A stretch of DNA of 13,607 bases from CAYLMM01 sp964646035 (GTDB lineage: Bacteria > Krumholzibacteriota > Krumholzibacteriia > LZORAL124-64-63), in NCBI GenBank assembly GCA_964646035.1, contig CAZYDJ010000062.1, positions 1 to 13,607 of the forward strand. Reading direction: 5' to 3'. Positions 8,852 to 13,607 of the stretch are shown piece after piece. The translations under genes and the position numbers were made by a program. Position 1 is the stretch's first letter; every line of letters begins with the position of its first letter. Below the pieces are notes generated by a model that saw only the letters and a list, made by a program, of their open reading frames with translations, searched no databases and was not told the origin of the DNA.

Positions 8852-10039
8852 ATGAACCAGAGAGCAGTCATCGCCGGCGCGGTCCGGACCCCGATCGGGC
8901 GTTTCCAGGGCGGCCTCAGCGGACTGGCCGCACCGCAACTCGGGGCTGTCGCGATCAAGGGGCTGCTCGATCGCACGGGTCTCGATCCCGCCCTGATCGA
9001 CGAAGTTCTGATGGGCAGCGTGGTCCAGGCCGGTCTCGGCCAGAATCCGGCGCGCCAGGCGGCGATCGCAGCCGGAGTGCCCGATTCGATCAGCGCGGTC
9101 ACCATCAACAAGGTCTGCGGCTCGGGTCTGAAGACCGTGATGCTGGCCGCCCAGGCGATCAAGGCCGGCGACCTCGAATGCGCGGTCGCGGGGGGGATGG
9201 AGTGCATGAGCCGCATTCCCTACGCGATGTTCGACGCCCGCGACGGAATGCGGCTGGGCCATCGCCAGGTGACCGACCTGATGGTCCATGACGGCCTGTG
9301 GGACGTGTACAACGATTTCCATATGGGGATGACCGCCGAGCTGGTGGTCGAGAAGTACGGCATCGATCGCGGGCGCCAGGACGCCTTCGCCGCCGAATCC
9401 CACCGCCGGGCCGTTGCCGCGGCCGAAGCCGGTGAATTCGATCGCGAGATCGTGCCGGTCTCGGTGCCCCAGCGCAAGGGCGATCCGCTGGTGATCGCGG
9501 CCGACGAGGGGCCGCGCCCCGGGGTGACGGCCGCAGGGTTGGCGAAGCTGCGCCCCGCCTTCAAGCGTGACGGGGGCTCGGTGACTCCCGGCAACGCATC
9601 GACGATCAACGACGGAGCGGCCGCCGTGCTGGTCTGCTCCGAGAACTTCGCCAAGGAACACGGCCTGGCGATCCGCGCCGTGATCGAGGCCTATTCCACC
9701 GGCGCGGTCGAGCCCAAATGGGTGATGATGGCCCCGGTGACCGCGGTCGGCAATCTGCTGCGCAAGACCGGCAGGACGATCGCGGATTACGGTCTGGTCG
9801 AGTTGAACGAAGCCTTCGCCGCCCAGGCCGTCGCGGTGACCGCAGAGCTGGGTCTGGATCCCGCAGTGGTCAACGTACGCGGCGGCGGAGTGGCTCTGGG
9901 GCATCCGATCGGAGCTTCCGGAACCCGCTGCCTGGTGACCCTGCTGCATCTGATGGAAGACCGGGATGTCGCCGACGGCATCGTTTCGCTGTGCCTCGGC
10001 GGCGGCGACGCAGTGGCGATGGCCTTGAATAGACCGTAA
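8852..10039 (+). CDS. Acetyl-CoA C-acetyltransferase-type thiolase
   Basis: A thiolase II enzyme that either cleaves acetoacetyl-CoA (or a 2-methyl analogue) or condenses two acetyl-CoA. The protein has 395 residues, normal for tetrameric biosynthetic-type thiolases. All catalytic residues are present: nucleophile Cys89 (KVCGSGLK), Asn in ELNEAFAAQ, His351 (GHPIGASG) and Cys381 (SLCLGGGDA). They lie at almost the same numbers as in Zoogloea thiolase (Cys89, His348, Cys378). His157-Met158 (FHMGMTAE) match the pair lining the short-chain pocket, favouring C4 substrates. Some normally conserved spots differ: NVRGGGVALGH where NxNGGAxALGH is usual, and EPKWVMMAPV in place of the common MGxGP segment. 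This suggests a divergent subfamily. The name atoB or phaA would be a guess, so no symbol is given. The frame ends in tandem stops TAATAA. Confidence 0.92.
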   Translation: MNQRAVIAGAVRTPIGRFQGGLSGLAAPQLGAVAIKGLLDRTGLDPALIDEVLMGSVVQAGLGQNPARQAAIAAGVPDSISAVTINKVCGSGLKTVMLAAQAIKAGDLECAVAGGMECMSRIPYAMFDARDGMRLGHRQVTDLMVHDGLWDVYNDFHMGMTAELVVEKYGIDRGRQDAFAAESHRRAVAAAEAGEFDREIVPVSVPQRKGDPLVIAADEGPRPGVTAAGLAKLRPAFKRDGGSVTPGNASTINDGAAAVLVCSENFAKEHGLAIRAVIEAYSTGAVEPKWVMMAPVTAVGNLLRKTGRTIADYGLVELNEAFAAQAVAVTAELGLDPAVVNVRGGGVALGHPIGASGTRCLVTLLHLMEDRDVADGIVSLCLGGGDAVAMALNRP

Positions 10040-10099
10040 TAACCATAGTCGTCAAATCGCTAATCGACAAAGTGTTAGGGCATAAAGCGGAGGAATGAC

Positions 10100-10942
10100 A
10101 TGAAGATAGCTGTGGTCGGCGGCGGAACCATGGGCAACGGCATCGTCCACGTATTCGCCCAGCACGGACACGATGTCGTGCTGATCGACGTGGCCGACGA
10201 AGCCCTGCACAGGGCGATGGGCGTGATCGGGAAGAACCTCGATCGCCAGGTGAAGAAGGAGATCATCTCGGAGCAGGACAAGACGGCCGTCCTCGGTCGC
10301 ATTTCCACCGCCGTGGATATGGCCGCCGCCGCCGATGCGGACCTCGTGGTCGAGGCGGTTTTCGAGAGCTTCGCGGTGAAGAAGCAGATCTTCAAGAAGC
10401 TGGACGAGGTCTGCGGCGACGAGACGATCCTGGCCAGCAACACCTCCAGCATCTCGATCACGAAGATCGCGGCCTGCACCGGCCGGCCCGGCAAGGTCAT
10501 CGGGATGCACTTCATGAACCCGGTGCCGGTGATGAAACTGGTCGAGGTCATCCGGGGCCAGGCCACCGACGACGCGGTGCTCGAGGAGATCCTGACCGTG
10601 GCCCGGAACCTGGGCAAGGTGCCGGTCGCGGTGCAGGACTATCCCGGCTTCATCTCCAACCGCGTGTTGATGCCGATGATCAACGAGGCGGTCTTCTGCC
10701 TGATGGAGGGCGTGGCCGACCGCGAGGCCATCGACACGGTGATGAAACTGGGCATGGCTCATCCGATGGGGCCGCTGGCCCTGGCCGACTTCATCGGCCT
10801 GGATGTCTGCCTGGACATCATGGAGGTCCTGCACGCGGGCCTCGGCGACGGCAAGTACCGTCCCTGCCCGTTGCTGCGCAGGATGGTCGACGCCGGCCAT
10901 CTCGGCCGCAAGAGCGGCAAGGGTTTCTACGATTACGATTGA
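10100..10942 (+). CDS. hbd: 3-hydroxybutyryl-CoA (3-hydroxyacyl-CoA) dehydrogenase
   Basis: This NAD(P)-dependent enzyme interconverts (S)-3-hydroxyacyl-CoA and 3-oxoacyl-CoA, the step next to the thiolase. The single-function protein of 280 residues matches the Hbd/PaaH/FadB2 family. The N-terminal Rossmann fold has GGGTMGNGI (7-15), and Asp30 at the end of the second strand favours NAD(H). The active site includes SNTSS (113-117), the catalytic pair His137 (GMHFMNP) and Glu149 (KLVEV), and Asn187 (SNRVLMP). The C-terminal domain ends with the family hallmark GRKSGKGFYDYD. GGAGGA six bases before the ATG sets the start. A 60-base AT-richer gap separates it from the thiolase, the longest gap in the cluster; I could not find a convincing promoter there. 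It ends 12 bases before the next dehydrogenase. Confidence 0.94.
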   Translation: MKIAVVGGGTMGNGIVHVFAQHGHDVVLIDVADEALHRAMGVIGKNLDRQVKKEIISEQDKTAVLGRISTAVDMAAAADADLVVEAVFESFAVKKQIFKKLDEVCGDETILASNTSSISITKIAACTGRPGKVIGMHFMNPVPVMKLVEVIRGQATDDAVLEEILTVARNLGKVPVAVQDYPGFISNRVLMPMINEAVFCLMEGVADREAIDTVMKLGMAHPMGPLALADFIGLDVCLDIMEVLHAGLGDGKYRPCPLLRRMVDAGHLGRKSGKGFYDYD

Positions 10943-10954
10943 CGGGAGGCAGCA

Positions 10955-12094
10955 GTGGATTTCGGACTCACTGAACAACAGCGCATGATCCAGGAGACCG
11001 CCCGCGATTTCGCCAAGCGCGAACTCGCCCCCCACGCCGCGCAGTGGGATCGCGAAGAGACCTTTCCCGCCGCGGCGGTGAAGAAGCTCGGCGAGCTGGG
11101 TTTCATGGGCATCAACGTGCCCGAGCAATACGGCGGAGCCGGTTTGGATCTGGTCAGCTACGTGCTGGCGATGGAGGAGATCTCCGCCGCCTGCGCTTCG
11201 ACCGGCGTGATCATGTCGGTGAACAACTCGCTGGTCTGCTGGCCGCTGGAGACCTACGGCACCGAGGAGCAGAAGCAGGAGTTCCTCGTCCCGCTCGCGC
11301 GCGGCGAGAAGCTGGGCGCCTATTGCCTGAGCGAGCCCGACGCCGGCACCGACGCGGCCAACCAGCAGACCCGGGCCAAGCTCGACGGAGACGAGTGGGT
11401 GCTCAACGGGATGAAGAACTTCATCACCAGCGGCGCCAGCGCCGACACGCTGATCGTCTTCGCCCAGACCGATCCCGAGCTGAAGTACAAGGGCATCGGC
11501 GCGTTCATCGTCGACTCCGCCAGCGAGGGTTTCGCGGTCATCAGCAAGGAGAAGAAGCTGGGCATCCGCGCCTCGGACACCGCCCAACTGGCTTTCGACG
11601 GCGTGCGCGTGCCGGCCGGCAACCTGCTGGGCGAGGTGGGGCAGGGGTTCAAGATCGCCATGTCCACCCTCGACGGCGGGCGCATCGGCATCGCCTCGCA
11701 GGCGTTGGGCACGGCCAAGGCCGCGCTCTCGGCGGCCACGGAATACGCCAAGACCCGCGAGCAGTTCGGCCGGCCGATCGCGAAGTTCCAGGCCATCCAA
11801 TGGAAGATCGCCGACATGGCTACCGAGTACGAGGCCGCGCGTCTGCTGACCCTGCAGGCGGCCAATCTCAAGGATCGCGGCGAACGCTACGGCGAGCAGG
11901 CGGCCATGGCCAAGCTCTTCGCCAGCGAGGCCGCGAACCGTATCGCCAACGAGGCGGTGCAGATATTCGGGGGCAACGGATACTCGAAGGAATATCCGGT
12001 GGAACGCTATTTCCGCGACGCCCGCATCACATCGATATACGAGGGCACCAGCGAGGCGCAGCGCATGGTGATCTCGGGATATAGGCTGAGGTAG
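10955..12094 (+). CDS. Acyl-CoA dehydrogenase (butyryl-CoA dehydrogenase-like), second paralogue
   Basis: A FAD-dependent acyl-CoA dehydrogenase of 379 residues that starts at GTG (10955) with GGGAGG five bases upstream. The N-terminus MDFGLTEQQRMIQE is typical of short-chain/butyryl-CoA dehydrogenases. The first signature is CLSEPDAGTDA (124-134). The second spans Gln336 to Asp355 (QIFGGNGY...YFRD). The catalytic base is Glu363 in YEGTSEAQ. Having Hbd directly upstream makes butyryl-CoA/crotonyl-CoA the most natural substrate pair. Isobutyryl- or 2-methylbutyryl-CoA cannot be excluded. The C-terminus ends a little early, at SGYRLR. It is followed after two bases by the third paralogue, so the two are surely cotranscribed. 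They may be an old tandem duplication, now well diverged. Confidence 0.92.
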   Translation: MDFGLTEQQRMIQETARDFAKRELAPHAAQWDREETFPAAAVKKLGELGFMGINVPEQYGGAGLDLVSYVLAMEEISAACASTGVIMSVNNSLVCWPLETYGTEEQKQEFLVPLARGEKLGAYCLSEPDAGTDAANQQTRAKLDGDEWVLNGMKNFITSGASADTLIVFAQTDPELKYKGIGAFIVDSASEGFAVISKEKKLGIRASDTAQLAFDGVRVPAGNLLGEVGQGFKIAMSTLDGGRIGIASQALGTAKAALSAATEYAKTREQFGRPIAKFQAIQWKIADMATEYEAARLLTLQAANLKDRGERYGEQAAMAKLFASEAANRIANEAVQIFGGNGYSKEYPVERYFRDARITSIYEGTSEAQRMVISGYRLR

Positions 12095-12096
12095 AT

Positions 12097-13242
<1,146 letters not shown>

Positions 13243-13318
13243 GGGGATTTCGTCCGGACGTCTCCACGGCGGGTCAATTTGGATGAAATCTGTTGCCGAT
13301 TATCGAAGTCGATTGTAG

Positions 13319-13334
13319 CGTGGTGGGCGCCACG
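13319..13334 (+). repeat. Short hairpin in the gap before mscL
   Basis: CGTGG pairs with CCACG, extendable by a G-U pair to a 6-bp stem with a 4-base loop. No T-tract follows. It may be part of the end of the acyl-CoA operon or of the mscL leader. Confidence 0.3.
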
Positions 13335-13347
13335 AGTCGGGTGAATC

Positions 13348-13371
13348 AGCCGGCTGACGCCGGTTCTTTCG
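13348..13371 (+). terminator. Terminator-like hairpin just before the mscL ribosome binding site
   Basis: CCGGC (13350-13354) pairs with GCCGG (13359-13363) around TGAC. The stem extends to 7 bp with a G-U and an A-T pair, and is followed by CTTTC. It could end the acyl-CoA operon or be a 5' leader hairpin of mscL. Its position only eight bases before AAGGAG makes either reading uncertain. Confidence 0.35.
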
Positions 13372-13388
13372 GGAAGGAGAAAGATATC

Positions 13389-13607
13389 ATGCTCAAGGAA
13401 TTCAAGGAATTCGCGATCAAGGGCAACGTCGTGGACATGGCCGTCGGTATCATCATCGGCGCCGCGTTCGGGACGATCGTCAAATCGCTGGTCGCCGACG
13501 TGATCATGCCCCCGATCGGCCTGCTGCTCGGCGGAGTCGACTTCGCGAACATGTTCGTGGTGCTGAAGGCGGGCGCGGATATGGTCGGCCCGTACGAGAC
13601 CCTGGCC
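13389..13607 (+). CDS. mscL: Large-conductance mechanosensitive channel MscL, 3'-truncated
   Basis: MscL forms a pentameric inner-membrane pore that opens under membrane tension and releases solutes during hypo-osmotic shock. Only the first 73 codons are in the window. The amphipathic N-terminal helix (MLKEFKEFAIKGNVVDMAVG) leads into the pore-lining TM1 (about residues 14-40). TM1 has the glycine/alanine-rich constriction GIIIGAAFGTIV and then the conserved SLVADVIMPPIGLLLGG. The periplasmic loop begins with VDFANMFVVLK. TM2 and the cytoplasmic helix lie beyond the right edge. The ATG at 13389 has AAGGAG nine bases upstream, a good ribosome binding site. It is probably transcribed separately from the acyl-CoA operon, to which it has no functional link. 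Confidence 0.96.
   Translation, partial: MLKEFKEFAIKGNVVDMAVGIIIGAAFGTIVKSLVADVIMPPIGLLLGGVDFANMFVVLKAGADMVGPYETLA

Noticed and set aside
7513..9216. 567-codon minus-strand open frame opposite the first dehydrogenase and thiolase start
   Set aside because: Same artefact. It has no recognisable domain and no credible ribosome binding site or operon context.
10040..10099. Possible internal promoter in the AT-richer thiolase-hbd gap (TCGACA, CATAAA)
   Set aside because: The -35-like and -10-like hexamers are only 11 bases apart, too close for a sigma70 promoter.
10052..11800. 582-codon minus-strand open frame opposite hbd and the second dehydrogenase
   Set aside because: Antisense shadow of two conserved genes in GC-rich DNA.
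13251..13260. Palindrome CGTCCGGACG after the last dehydrogenase as a terminator
   Set aside because: As RNA it leaves only a very short stem with no T-run, so it is not a convincing terminator.
13293..13321. Possible mscL promoter TTGCCG with TAGCGT
   Set aside because: The -10 is poor at the correct spacing, and the better-looking TTGTAG is only 14 bases away.

Overview
The window is about 13.6 kb of GC-rich bacterial DNA. All recognisable genes are on the + strand and almost all belong to acyl-CoA metabolism. I found no mobile element, CRISPR array, tRNA, rRNA, integrase or defence gene, and nothing that amounts to an undescribed system. The unusual material is a small secreted protein and several structured intergenic leaders.

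Layout. (1) 1-1148: the 3' part of gatB (tRNA amidotransferase subunit B), cut by the left edge and followed by a likely intrinsic terminator. (2) 1279-6601: mutA-mutB-meaB, the two subunits of heterodimeric methylmalonyl-CoA mutase and its GTPase chaperone, joined by two 4-base start/stop overlaps. (3) 6706-7359: a monocistronic gene for a secreted lamin-tail-domain protein with a terminator overlapping its stop codon. (4) 7360-7686: a gene-free stretch with an AT-rich, promoter-like patch and a 12-bp palindrome. (5) 7687-13242: a five-gene cluster of acyl-CoA dehydrogenase, acetyl-CoA acetyltransferase-type thiolase, 3-hydroxyacyl-CoA dehydrogenase and two tandem acyl-CoA dehydrogenases. (6) 13389-13607: the start of mscL, cut by the right edge.

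How the genes fit together. The dehydrogenases, the 3-hydroxyacyl-CoA dehydrogenase and the thiolase carry out three of the four beta-oxidation steps on short or branched acyl-CoAs. Such substrates arise from short fatty acids and from Val/Ile/Leu breakdown. Odd-chain and Val/Ile routes yield propionyl-CoA, which after carboxylation and epimerisation is what MutAB converts to succinyl-CoA. Enoyl-CoA hydratase, electron-transfer flavoprotein, propionyl-CoA carboxylase and methylmalonyl-CoA epimerase are absent here and must be elsewhere if the route is complete. The same enzymes could run toward butyryl-CoA synthesis; the sequence does not settle direction.

Organism. GatB implies indirect tRNA amidation. 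Heterodimeric MutAB, the high GC content and a secreted lamin-tail protein would suit a GC-rich lineage near the FCB group (for example Krumholzibacteriota or Eisenbacteria-like bacteria). This is a weak inference; no marker in the window fixes the phylum.
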